Origin: IOR16 sp963521065
GTDB lineage: Bacteria; Bacillota; Clostridia; Peptostreptococcales; Anaerovoracaceae
NCBI GenBank assembly: GCA_963521065.1
Contig: CAUQTI010000005.1
Location: forward strand, 62,001-126,000
Direction of reading: 5' to 3'
Length of the DNA stretch: 64,000 nucleotides
The translations under genes and the position numbers were made by a program. The stretch's first letter is position 1, and the number at the start of each line of letters is the position of its first letter. Below, in pieces: positions 57,284-64,000 of the stretch. The notes under the pieces are model-generated. The model was not told where the DNA came from and made no database searches. It was given only the letters and a program-made list of their open reading frames with translations.

Positions 57284-59539
57284 ATGCAGAAAAAGAAATT
57301 AGCCGCCATACTTGCGTTAAGCATAACATTAAGTACGGCGTTAAGTGGATATGCATTTCAGGAAGGGATCGGAAATATCTACTATGAATCGAATCGAGAG
57401 ATCGCACAGCAAACGTACATAAAAGAACAAATTGCAGGACATACACAAAATGGAATAGAGCATGCTTATATGGTAAGCAGTGATGAAATTGACGGTCCGA
57501 TACAGCCGTATGTGTTTTCCGGTGAGGTGACAGGAAAATATACCCTGCCAAGTATGATGGATTGGATTGAGCAGGGAGGCTACCGTGTCATTGCCGGGAT
57601 TAACGGCGATTTATATGACACTGCTTCCGGTACGCCGAAAGGGCTGACCGTACATAATAAAAAAATAAAGAGTTCCGGTTATGCGCCAGACCGTGTTTTG
57701 GCATTTGATGGGTCCGGAGCGGCATCTTTAGCCGCGGTAAACTTGACATATACTGCAAGCGTAAAGAATGAAAACGGAGATATTCCGTTACAGATTAACT
57801 ACTTCAATGTGCCGCACGGAGGCGCAAAAGGATTACATTTATTTAACCGCCAGTATGCTTCTACAACGAAGACTTCGGGAAACTGCGTTGAAGTTTTACT
57901 AGATGCAGGAAGTTTGGACAACACAGAACCAAGCATCGGAGGTACAATAACGGCTACGGTACTGTCTGTGACACAAAATACGAGAAATACAGCAATGTCA
58001 GATAACCAATTGGTATTGTCCACGGTGTCTGACTCTGCAAGTGCACCCCTTTTAGCAGCATTGGCACCTGGAAATACTGTTGAAATCTCTGTTACAGATA
58101 ATAATGGTGCATTGACGGATAAAAAAGAAATTATAGGCGTGTACCATGTAATTGCAGAAAATGGAGTTGTTACCGCAACGAGCAACTCTCTGAATCCTAG
58201 AACCGCGGTCGGAATCAAAGAAGATGGTTCTATTATAATCTATGGAGTGGATGGCAGGCAGTCTGCTGTGTCGGCGGGGCTTGGCCTTGTAGATTTAGCG
58301 AAGCATCTGATTGCGCAGGGCTGTACAACCGTTGTAAATATGGATGGAGGTGGTTCAACCTCCTTTGCGGTAAGGTATCCTGGAATCAAGGATAAAGCTG
58401 CTGTTATTAATTCCCCTTCAGACGGTGGTCTTCGAAAGTTAAGCAATGGACTGTTTCTTGTTTATGAAGGAAAAGGAAATGGGATTGCTGAAAATCTTCA
58501 CATTTATTCTGCAATGACACTTGCACTGCCTGGTGCTGATGTACAGCTGACTACATATGCCTCGGACTCTCATTATGAACCGGCCAGCCTTCCTGGGGGC
58601 CTTTCTTACGAAGTGACAAAAGGAGAGGGAAGTGTAAATGATGCGGGTTTCTACACTGCAGGGACGAAAACAGGAACCGAAGAAATTACCGTAAAAGCTT
58701 CTGATTTATCGGCTACCGCAAATGTGCAGGTGGTGGATGATATCATTTTTACCCCTTCTGTTACGAGCTTGGTATTGGATCCGAAAGGGACGAAGGATAT
58801 CAATGTTACAGCAAAATTTGGATTTGCCCCAGTGAAATCAAAAGATTCTCTCTTCCAGTGGTCTTGTGACAAAAACATTGGAACAATCGATGAAAATGGT
58901 GTGTTCACTGCGACTGACCAAGCGGCGGTGAGTGGTTATATCTATGTCAAGTACGGGGAAAAAACAAAATCAATTCCAGTACAAATCGGAGGAACAAAGA
59001 CGACCTTTGAAGATATCCAAACACATTGGGCTAAGAATTTTATTGAGGAATTGGCTGGAAAAGGAATCGTAAAAGGTATGAGTGCCACTACCTTCCTGCC
59101 GGATGCACAGCTGACGCGCGCGCAATTTTTAACCATGCTTGCGGCAGCTTCGAAAGAAGATGTGCAAAGTGCTCCTCAAAGTGGATTCGCGGATGTTTTA
59201 AACACAGAGTGGTACTACAATTATGTAAATTGGGGTGTGTCCAAAGGAATTGTAAAGGGAATGGATGAAACCACGTTTGCACCAAATGCAAACATAACGA
59301 GAGAACAAATGGCAATCATGCTGAAAAATTATGCAGATATGACTAAAATGGAGCTTTCGGGTGAAGGAAATACAAACTTTACGGATTCTGGATTGATTAA
59401 TTCATGGGCGCAGGAAGCGGTGCTGGCGGTGACTGCCGGCTCTGTAATGAGCGGAAGGCCGGAGGGGAATTTTGACCCGCAGGGCCTTGCAACCAGAGCA
59501 GAAGCGGCAACGGTGCTTTACAAGATGATAAGCAAGTAA
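57284..59539 (+). CDS. secreted phosphodiester glycosidase-like protein with three SLH domains
   Basis: 751 residues. A signal peptide (KKKLAAILALSITLSTALSG, cleavage near YAF) is followed by a NAGPA/phosphodiester-glycosidase-type domain to about 395: YRVIAGINGDLYDTASGTPK, NPRTAVGIKEDGSIIIYGVD, TVVNMDGGGSTSFAVR. Two Ig-like (Big-2 type) segments follow (to about 565), then three S-layer homology repeats beginning FEDIQTHWAKNFIEELAGKG, FADVLNTEWYYNYVNWGVSK and FTDSGLINSWAQEAVLAVTA. SLH repeats attach proteins to pyruvylated wall polymers; the catalytic domain probably acts on glycan phosphodiesters at the cell surface. GGGAGACGGGG lies upstream of ATG 57284. Confidence 0.88.
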   Translation: MQKKKLAAILALSITLSTALSGYAFQEGIGNIYYESNREIAQQTYIKEQIAGHTQNGIEHAYMVSSDEIDGPIQPYVFSGEVTGKYTLPSMMDWIEQGGYRVIAGINGDLYDTASGTPKGLTVHNKKIKSSGYAPDRVLAFDGSGAASLAAVNLTYTASVKNENGDIPLQINYFNVPHGGAKGLHLFNRQYASTTKTSGNCVEVLLDAGSLDNTEPSIGGTITATVLSVTQNTRNTAMSDNQLVLSTVSDSASAPLLAALAPGNTVEISVTDNNGALTDKKEIIGVYHVIAENGVVTATSNSLNPRTAVGIKEDGSIIIYGVDGRQSAVSAGLGLVDLAKHLIAQGCTTVVNMDGGGSTSFAVRYPGIKDKAAVINSPSDGGLRKLSNGLFLVYEGKGNGIAENLHIYSAMTLALPGADVQLTTYASDSHYEPASLPGGLSYEVTKGEGSVNDAGFYTAGTKTGTEEITVKASDLSATANVQVVDDIIFTPSVTSLVLDPKGTKDINVTAKFGFAPVKSKDSLFQWSCDKNIGTIDENGVFTATDQAAVSGYIYVKYGEKTKSIPVQIGGTKTTFEDIQTHWAKNFIEELAGKGIVKGMSATTFLPDAQLTRAQFLTMLAAASKEDVQSAPQSGFADVLNTEWYYNYVNWGVSKGIVKGMDETTFAPNANITREQMAIMLKNYADMTKMELSGEGNTNFTDSGLINSWAQEAVLAVTAGSVMSGRPEGNFDPQGLATRAEAATVLYKMISK

Positions 59540-59582
59540 AATCAGAAAAACAATAAAATAAAATCTATGAAAATGGAATAAG

Positions 59583-59623
59583 AAACAACACCTCATACAT
59601 ACATTACTTTGAGGTGTTGTTTT
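59583..59623 (+). terminator. terminator hairpin overlapping the ribosome site of the next gene
   Basis: AAACAACACCTCA (59583-59595) pairs perfectly over 13 bp with TGAGGTGTTGTTT (59610-59622), loop 14 bases, followed by T and the ATG of the deacetylase. GAGGTG in the 3' arm is the only plausible ribosome site of that gene. Confidence 0.75.
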
Positions 59624-60373
59624 ATGTTAAATTGGAGAAAATATATATTTTTTATTGCCGGTGCTGTTACCGTTTTGTTTGGAATCTACCAAATCGGTAC
59701 TTTTTTTACGGTTTTGTTTGGACCGGATGAAAGTACCTGCGGTAAAGTGAAAACTGCATCTGCGGTAAAAGGAGAAGAAGATGTTGTATTTCGAAACGGT
59801 CCGGAGGACAGTCAAAAATTATCTTTGACTTGCAATGTGGATTGGGGAGAGGATGTTTTGCCTGAAATGCTGAAAACACTACAGGATAAAAATGTAAAAA
59901 TTACATTTTTTATCTGCGGAAGATGGGCGGAAAAAAATCCGAGTCTGCTTCGGCGCATGTATGTGGAGGGGCATGAAATCCAAAGTCATGGCTATTCTCA
60001 TAAGTTAAGTACGAAAGTAGCAAAAGAAACAGAAAAAGAGGAAATTGAAAAAACAGAAAATGCAATTTTTCTTTATACAGGAGAAAAACCGTACATCTAT
60101 GCACCCCCGTCCGGAGACTATGACAGCGAGACAGTGGAGCTGTGCAGAGAAATGGGATATAAACTTTCTCTCTGGTCCTCTGATACCGTCGATTGGAAAC
60201 CGGGCTCTACAAAAGAGATTATTAAAGAACGGATTTTAAAAAAGCCGCTATCTGGTGCCATTGTTTTAATGCATCCGAAACCCGAAACTGCGAAAGCATT
60301 GCCGGAGCTGATTGACGAAATACAGCAAAAAAATATAGAGATTGTACCGCTTAAGGAGCTGGGCATTTATTAG
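59624..60373 (+). CDS. NodB-type polysaccharide deacetylase, PdaB/YlxY-like
   Basis: 249 residues from ATG 59624; the in-frame TTG at 59609 lies within the hairpin. A signal anchor (IFFIAGAVTVLFGIYQIGTF) precedes the NodB domain. Motif 1 is CNVDWGED (Asp73 for the usual TFDDG), motif 2 SHGYSH with His122 and His126, then APPSGDYDSETV, WSSDTVDWKPG and the final IVLMHPKP. The CNVDWGED form is the variant seen in sporulation deacetylases such as PdaB and YlxY. In B. subtilis ylxY also lies next to the M16 peptidase gene mlpA, as here. Confidence 0.85.
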   Translation: MLNWRKYIFFIAGAVTVLFGIYQIGTFFTVLFGPDESTCGKVKTASAVKGEEDVVFRNGPEDSQKLSLTCNVDWGEDVLPEMLKTLQDKNVKITFFICGRWAEKNPSLLRRMYVEGHEIQSHGYSHKLSTKVAKETEKEEIEKTENAIFLYTGEKPYIYAPPSGDYDSETVELCREMGYKLSLWSSDTVDWKPGSTKEIIKERILKKPLSGAIVLMHPKPETAKALPELIDEIQQKNIEIVPLKELGIY

Positions 60374-60387
60374 GACTGTATTATTCA

Positions 60388-60416
60388 TTGCAAGATAACT
60401 GAAAATTGGATATAAT
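60388..60416 (+). promoter_or_regulatory. promoter of the M16 peptidase gene
   Basis: TTGCAA (60388-60393), 17-base spacer, TATAAT (60411-60416), 45 bases before the start codon. Confidence 0.7.
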
Positions 60417-60460
60417 AATATGTACGATTTTTAAACAAAAGAAAAGAAAGTGGTGTATTT

Positions 60461-61720
60461 ATGCTGATAAATAGAACTTTGGACTGCGGCATTCGTGTCG
60501 TAATGGAAAAGATACCCTATGTCCAATCGGCTTCGGTCGGAATTTGGGTAAAGGCAGGCTCGGTGGATGAAGATGAGATGAATTCTGGGATTTCTCACTT
60601 TATTGAGCACATGCTTTTTAAAGGAACAGAACTCCGCTCCGCAAAGCAAATTGCCTCCGATGTGGATAAAATTGGGGGACATATCAATGCATTTACAGGA
60701 AAAGAAGCAACGTGCTACTACCTAAAGACGTTAGATTCCAACTTGCAAAATGGGTGTGAAATTTTAATTGACATGCTTTTAAATTCGAAATTTGATCCGG
60801 AAGAGATGGCGAAAGAAAAAATGGTCATCTGCGAAGAAATGAAAATGATTGAGGATTCTCCGGATGAGTATGCGCAGGATTTAATCAGCGAAGCTGTATT
60901 TTGCGGAACGGATTTGCAAAGTCCGATTATTGGAACCGAGAAATCTCTGATGGGAATTCAAAGAGATGATATCAAAGATTATCTGAATAAAGAATATACA
61001 AGAGATAATATCGTAATTTCTTTGGCTGGAAATTTTGATGAAGAAAAAGTTTGTGCTTTTTTAGAAGGAAAACTGCACTCCTTAGGAGAGAAAAAAGAAC
61101 CAAAAACTTTAAAGCAGGCAGAATACAAGCCGGTATATATTGTAAAGACAAAGGATATCGAACAGGCTCACATTTGTCTTGGTTTAAAAGGAATTGAACT
61201 GGAGCATAAGCTTTATTATGCCATGGCAGTGTTAAACAATATCATGGGAGGCAGTATGAGTTCCAGACTGTTTCAAAATATCCGTGAGGAAAAAGGACTG
61301 GCTTACTCGGTTTATTCTGCTGCCGCTGCATATGTAAATTTAGGCAGCTATACGATTTATGCGGGTGTGAGTCAAAATAAAGTGGAAGATGCGGTTCACG
61401 GCATTATGGAAGAATTACATCTTTTGAAGAAAAATGGAATTACACAAGAGGAGTTCTCCACTGCAAAAGAGCAGTTAAAGAGCAATTATATTTTTGGCCT
61501 TGAAAATGTAAATGGACGTATGTTTGCAATTGGTAAAAACACCTTGCTTTTGAATAAGGTGCATACACCGGAAGAAGTTCTGTCTAATATTGATTCTGTC
61601 AACATGGAGCAAATTGCTGACGTTTCAAATATGATTTCAGATATCAAACAATATTCTGCCGTTTTGGTAGGTAAAAAAGAGATGGATTTAAAATCTATTT
61701 TAGAACATGCAATCATTTAA
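60461..61720 (+). CDS. M16-family zinc peptidase, MlpA-like
   Basis: 419 residues, the length of bacterial processing-peptidase-like M16B enzymes. The inverted zinc motif HFIEHMLFKGT (HxxEH) lies near residue 47 with the distal glutamate in VICEEMKMIEDSPDEYAQD near 125-135. The second domain has NIMGGSMSSRLFQNIREEKG and LAYSVYSA. Cytoplasmic. It precedes dut by 26 bases. Confidence 0.9.
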   Translation: MLINRTLDCGIRVVMEKIPYVQSASVGIWVKAGSVDEDEMNSGISHFIEHMLFKGTELRSAKQIASDVDKIGGHINAFTGKEATCYYLKTLDSNLQNGCEILIDMLLNSKFDPEEMAKEKMVICEEMKMIEDSPDEYAQDLISEAVFCGTDLQSPIIGTEKSLMGIQRDDIKDYLNKEYTRDNIVISLAGNFDEEKVCAFLEGKLHSLGEKKEPKTLKQAEYKPVYIVKTKDIEQAHICLGLKGIELEHKLYYAMAVLNNIMGGSMSSRLFQNIREEKGLAYSVYSAAAAYVNLGSYTIYAGVSQNKVEDAVHGIMEELHLLKKNGITQEEFSTAKEQLKSNYIFGLENVNGRMFAIGKNTLLLNKVHTPEEVLSNIDSVNMEQIADVSNMISDIKQYSAVLVGKKEMDLKSILEHAII

Positions 61721-61746
61721 AAAGAGTTTAGAGACAGGAGATTTTT

Positions 61747-62175
61747 ATGAAAGTGAAGATTACAAGCAGAAGTAACCTGCTTCCGAGATATGAAACAGAA
61801 GGCTCGGCAGGGATGGATTTGAGTGCCTGCATAGAAGAGCCGCTCACCTTAAATCCGGGGGAACGTGCTTCCGTTGCGACGGGAATCTCCATTGAGCTCC
61901 CTTCTGGATATGAAGCGCAGGTTCGTGCAAGGAGCGGACTTGCCGTTCGCCATGGAATCGGCATGGTGAACGGAGTGGGTACCATTGACAGCGATTACCG
62001 GGGAGAAATCAAAGTATTGCTAATTAATTTGGGACATGAAGCATTTGTGATTCAAAACGGAGATCGCATTGCGCAGATGGTTGTCGCCAAATATGAGAGA
62101 ATTGAATGGGAGAAAGCAGAAGCCCTATCTGTAACAAAGCGGGGCGCAGGCGGATTCGGTCATACGGGGATTTAG
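61747..62175 (+). CDS. dut: dUTPase
   Basis: 142 residues with the five dUTPase motifs in order: AGMDLSACIEEP, ARSGLAVRHGI, GTIDSDYRGEIKV, NGDRIAQMVVAKY and KRGAGGFGHTGI. The last motif normally reads GFGSTG; here a His replaces the Ser. The enzyme hydrolyses dUTP to dUMP as a trimer. AGACAGGAG precedes ATG 61747. Confidence 0.95.
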   Translation: MKVKITSRSNLLPRYETEGSAGMDLSACIEEPLTLNPGERASVATGISIELPSGYEAQVRARSGLAVRHGIGMVNGVGTIDSDYRGEIKVLLINLGHEAFVIQNGDRIAQMVVAKYERIEWEKAEALSVTKRGAGGFGHTGI

Positions 62176-62369
62176 AGCTTTTCCTAGCAGATTCACTGGA
62201 ACGGATTCCCCTCTTTCACATATATTATACTATAGTGTTTGAACGCATGAAGCGTCCAATTACTGTTACCATAAGCTTGCATTGTAAAATGAGTCACCAA
62301 TCCTTTGGCTGGCTCATACTTTTCATAAGGGCTTATGAAAAAAGATGTATGTATAAATGGGGGGTTACT

Positions 62370-63623
62370 ATGAATGAAACAATTAGTGAATTAGACTATA
62401 TTGATCAAGCCGCTCTATTAAATCGACAGAAACTACCGGAACGATTGTTTCATGCAAAAGGTGCAGGAGCGTATGGATATTTTCGGCCATATATGTCGTT
62501 GAAAGAGTACACAAAAGCAGATTTTTTGCAGAGCAGTGAGAAAGAAACACCCGTCTTTGTCAGATTTTCCACGATGAATGGACAGAGAGGATCTTCTGAT
62601 ACGGTAAGGGATACACGAGGTTTTTGCATCAAATTTCATACGAAGCAAGGAGATTATGATTTTCTCGGGAGTCATCTTCCGGTGGAATTTGTAAATGAAC
62701 CGACATCCTATTTTTCGTATTTGGAATCGATAAAACCGCAGAAAGAAAGCGACATTATAGAGAAGAGTAAATTTTGGGACTTTGTTGCGAAAACACCAAA
62801 ATCCATCCATAAGCTGCTGTGGCTTTACTCGGATTACGGAACCTTGAAAAGCTACAGAAAAATGGCGGGATATAGTGTTTTTCCGTACGAATGGATGAAT
62901 GAAAACGGGCAAAAATATTTAGTAAAATATTACTTTAAGCCGTTGGAAGGAGTGAAGAATATCACTCGTCAAGAGGCTGAATTTCTAAGCGGTTTTGATG
63001 TAGACGCAGCACGCAGAGATTTGTTTGAAGCATTAGAGGATCAAAAAGCGGTAGAATATGAATTATATATCCAAGCGCTGCCTTTAAATGCAAAGCGAAT
63101 CCCATTCAATCCGCTGGATATTACATGTGTATGGGCAGAAGAGGAAGTACCTAAAATTGCAGTTGGAAAGCTGGTGCTTCAAAGAAATTGTAAAGATTAT
63201 GAAAAGGAAGTGGAGCAGATTTCATTTTGCCCGGGAAATGTAGTGCCGGGAATTCGACTTTCGAATATCCCACTGCTTCGTATTTTTAATTTTGCCTGTA
63301 AAGATTCTGAACGGTATCGGCTAGGCAGTCTCAGACAGCAGGAGGAAGGCATCCGAAAATTGCATTTTGAGAAGGAAAGTTGGCAGGTTTACAGCACGGA
63401 GGCATATTTGAATGCCAATTTAGATGGAGGGATTGGCCGAAGCTTTCTACAGGCGGGGATGTTCTTTCGCAGTCTGGATGAAACGATGCAGCAGCATTTA
63501 ATGGATAATATCACAGATGACTTGATTTTCTTAGAGGATTCCATTCAGCAAGCTGTGGTGATGCACTTGCAAAAGGCAGAGCCTGCATTAGGGAAAAAAA
63601 TTGCAAAGAGTCTGACATTTTGA
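62370..63623 (+). CDS. catalase-fold protein lacking the haem-ligand tyrosine
   Basis: 417 residues from ATG 62370 (GGGGGG 6 bases upstream); more upstream codons overlap dut and are not used. The catalase core is clear: RLFHAKGAGAYGYF with the distal His28, PVFVRFSTMNGQRGSSDTVR, PFNPLDITCVW, VGKLVLQRNCKDYEKEVEQ and NVVPGIRLS. The proximal haem motif R-x-x-x-Y is RIFNF (304-308), with Phe for the ligand Tyr. The distal GNNTP motif is GSHLP (100-104), without the catalytic Asn. It is thus probably not a classical catalase; it may bind haem differently or have another role. The C-terminal domain of large catalases is absent. Confidence 0.8.
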   Translation: MNETISELDYIDQAALLNRQKLPERLFHAKGAGAYGYFRPYMSLKEYTKADFLQSSEKETPVFVRFSTMNGQRGSSDTVRDTRGFCIKFHTKQGDYDFLGSHLPVEFVNEPTSYFSYLESIKPQKESDIIEKSKFWDFVAKTPKSIHKLLWLYSDYGTLKSYRKMAGYSVFPYEWMNENGQKYLVKYYFKPLEGVKNITRQEAEFLSGFDVDAARRDLFEALEDQKAVEYELYIQALPLNAKRIPFNPLDITCVWAEEEVPKIAVGKLVLQRNCKDYEKEVEQISFCPGNVVPGIRLSNIPLLRIFNFACKDSERYRLGSLRQQEEGIRKLHFEKESWQVYSTEAYLNANLDGGIGRSFLQAGMFFRSLDETMQQHLMDNITDDLIFLEDSIQQAVVMHLQKAEPALGKKIAKSLTF

Positions 63624-63652
63624 TAAAATAAGGGAAAGACACAAAAGGGGGA

Positions 63653-64000
63653 ATGAATGTGATTTTGAGAGAACAATTAGAAGAGAGAGAACGGAATATA
63701 CTATCCGGTTTCGCTGCAAAATCAGCGGAAACAAAAGGACGAATGCAGGAAGAGCAAAAATGTGAAATCCGAACAGAATATCAAAGGGACCGCGATCGGA
63801 TTGTTCATTCAAAATCACTTCGAAGGTTGATGCATAAGACACAGGTATTCCTTTCTCCGGAAGGGGACCATTTCCGTACCCGTCTTACGCACACCCTTGA
63901 AGTTGCACAAATTGCGAGAACCATAGCAAGGGGCTTGGCATTAAATGAAGATTTGACAGAAGCAATCGCAATGGGACACGATTTGGGCCACACGCCTTTT
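63653..64000 (+). CDS. dGTPase-like HD-domain phosphohydrolase, N-terminal part
   Basis: The frame is open to the end of the window (116 codons), so the gene continues outside. After a charged start it reads SKSLRRLMHKTQVFLSPEGD, FRTRLTHTLEVAQIARTIAR and AIAMGHDLGHTPF, the N-terminal motifs of dGTP triphosphohydrolase-like HD proteins (H in THTLEV, HD in GHDLGH). ATG 63653 and GTG 63659 are in the same frame; GGGGG at 63647-63651 fits the GTG better. In Clostridia this gene commonly lies before dnaG and rpoD. Confidence 0.85.
   Translation, partial: MNVILREQLEERERNILSGFAAKSAETKGRMQEEQKCEIRTEYQRDRDRIVHSKSLRRLMHKTQVFLSPEGDHFRTRLTHTLEVAQIARTIARGLALNEDLTEAIAMGHDLGHTPF

Noticed and set aside
62106..62369. 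88-codon extension of the catalase-like gene
   Set aside because: It overlaps the end of dut, contains no catalase sequence, and a strong ribosome site precedes ATG 62370.
1..64000. CRISPR arrays, rRNA and tRNA genes
   Set aside because: No regularly spaced repeats, no rRNA-like blocks and no cloverleaf with a TTCGA-type loop were noticed by eye; a tRNAscan-SE run would settle the tRNA question.

Overview
The window looks like chromosome of a low-GC, Gram-positive, anaerobic member of the Clostridia. Supporting signs are AGGAGG-type ribosome binding sites, consensus sigma-A promoters, a CIRCE operator in front of htpG, a cyclic-di-GMP-I riboswitch, lipoteichoic-acid and S-layer-homology proteins, FeoAB iron uptake and several iron-sulfur or radical-SAM enzymes. 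The species cannot be named from sequence alone. No rRNA, tRNA or CRISPR array was seen.

Left part (1-2.7 kb): end of a LysE-type exporter, a QueG-like iron-sulfur protein and an aspartate-semialdehyde dehydrogenase. From 2.7 to about 12.9 kb lies an accessory region with the look of a degraded or minimal mobile element. It holds a c-di-GMP-I riboswitch with its own terminator, two tiny ORFs, a sigma-like protein, a 430-bp structured non-coding stretch and a catalytically dead stand-alone resolvase domain. It also holds cargo genes of the LPD28, DUF4314 and YubB-like types, two of them broken at homopolymers, and a triad of large serine recombinases whose middle member lacks the catalytic domain. 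Two transcription units in it begin with the same unusual hairpin leader.

12.9-23.2 kb is a defence island. A HipB/HipA-like pair sits behind a promoter with a palindromic operator. It is followed by a complete type I restriction-modification system (hsdR, hsdM, hsdS), then a convergent tyrosine recombinase and an inverted, start-less second hsdS cassette. Three pairs of inverted repeats link the two hsdS copies, so this is a phase-variable specificity switch.

23.3-33.9 kb: an ECF-transporter S component coupled to a P-loop kinase, a ferredoxin-type aldo/keto reductase driven by a MerR-type 19-bp-spacer promoter, a broken DUF1697 gene, a TetR-controlled efflux operon (MFS pump plus FtsX-type ABC transporter), and a cysteine-rich probable coat-like protein. 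34-43 kb: htpG under CIRCE, an ABC-F ATPase with a degenerate second site, a lipoteichoic-acid-synthase-like enzyme split over two coupled genes, and feoAB.

43-52.7 kb: rmuC, a metallophosphoesterase, deoB and pdp (nucleoside salvage), then an IclR regulator with an N-acyl-D-amino-acid deacylase, a DcuC/YfcC-type transporter and an M20 amidohydrolase, which together look like uptake and hydrolysis of acylated amino acids or peptides. 52.7-64 kb: a membrane-anchored unknown, a pair of radical SAM genes, an unknown with a basic coiled coil, a surface phosphodiester-glycosidase/SLH protein, a spore-type polysaccharide deacetylase whose ribosome site lies inside a terminator hairpin, an M16 peptidase, dUTPase, a catalase-fold protein without the haem-ligand tyrosine, and the start of a dGTPase-like gene.

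The most promising leads are the invertible hsdS locus, the duplicated hairpin leader and the in-frame UUUUUUA heptamer of the mobile region, the catalase-like pseudoenzyme, the split LTA synthase with its extra C-terminal domain, and the radical SAM pair.
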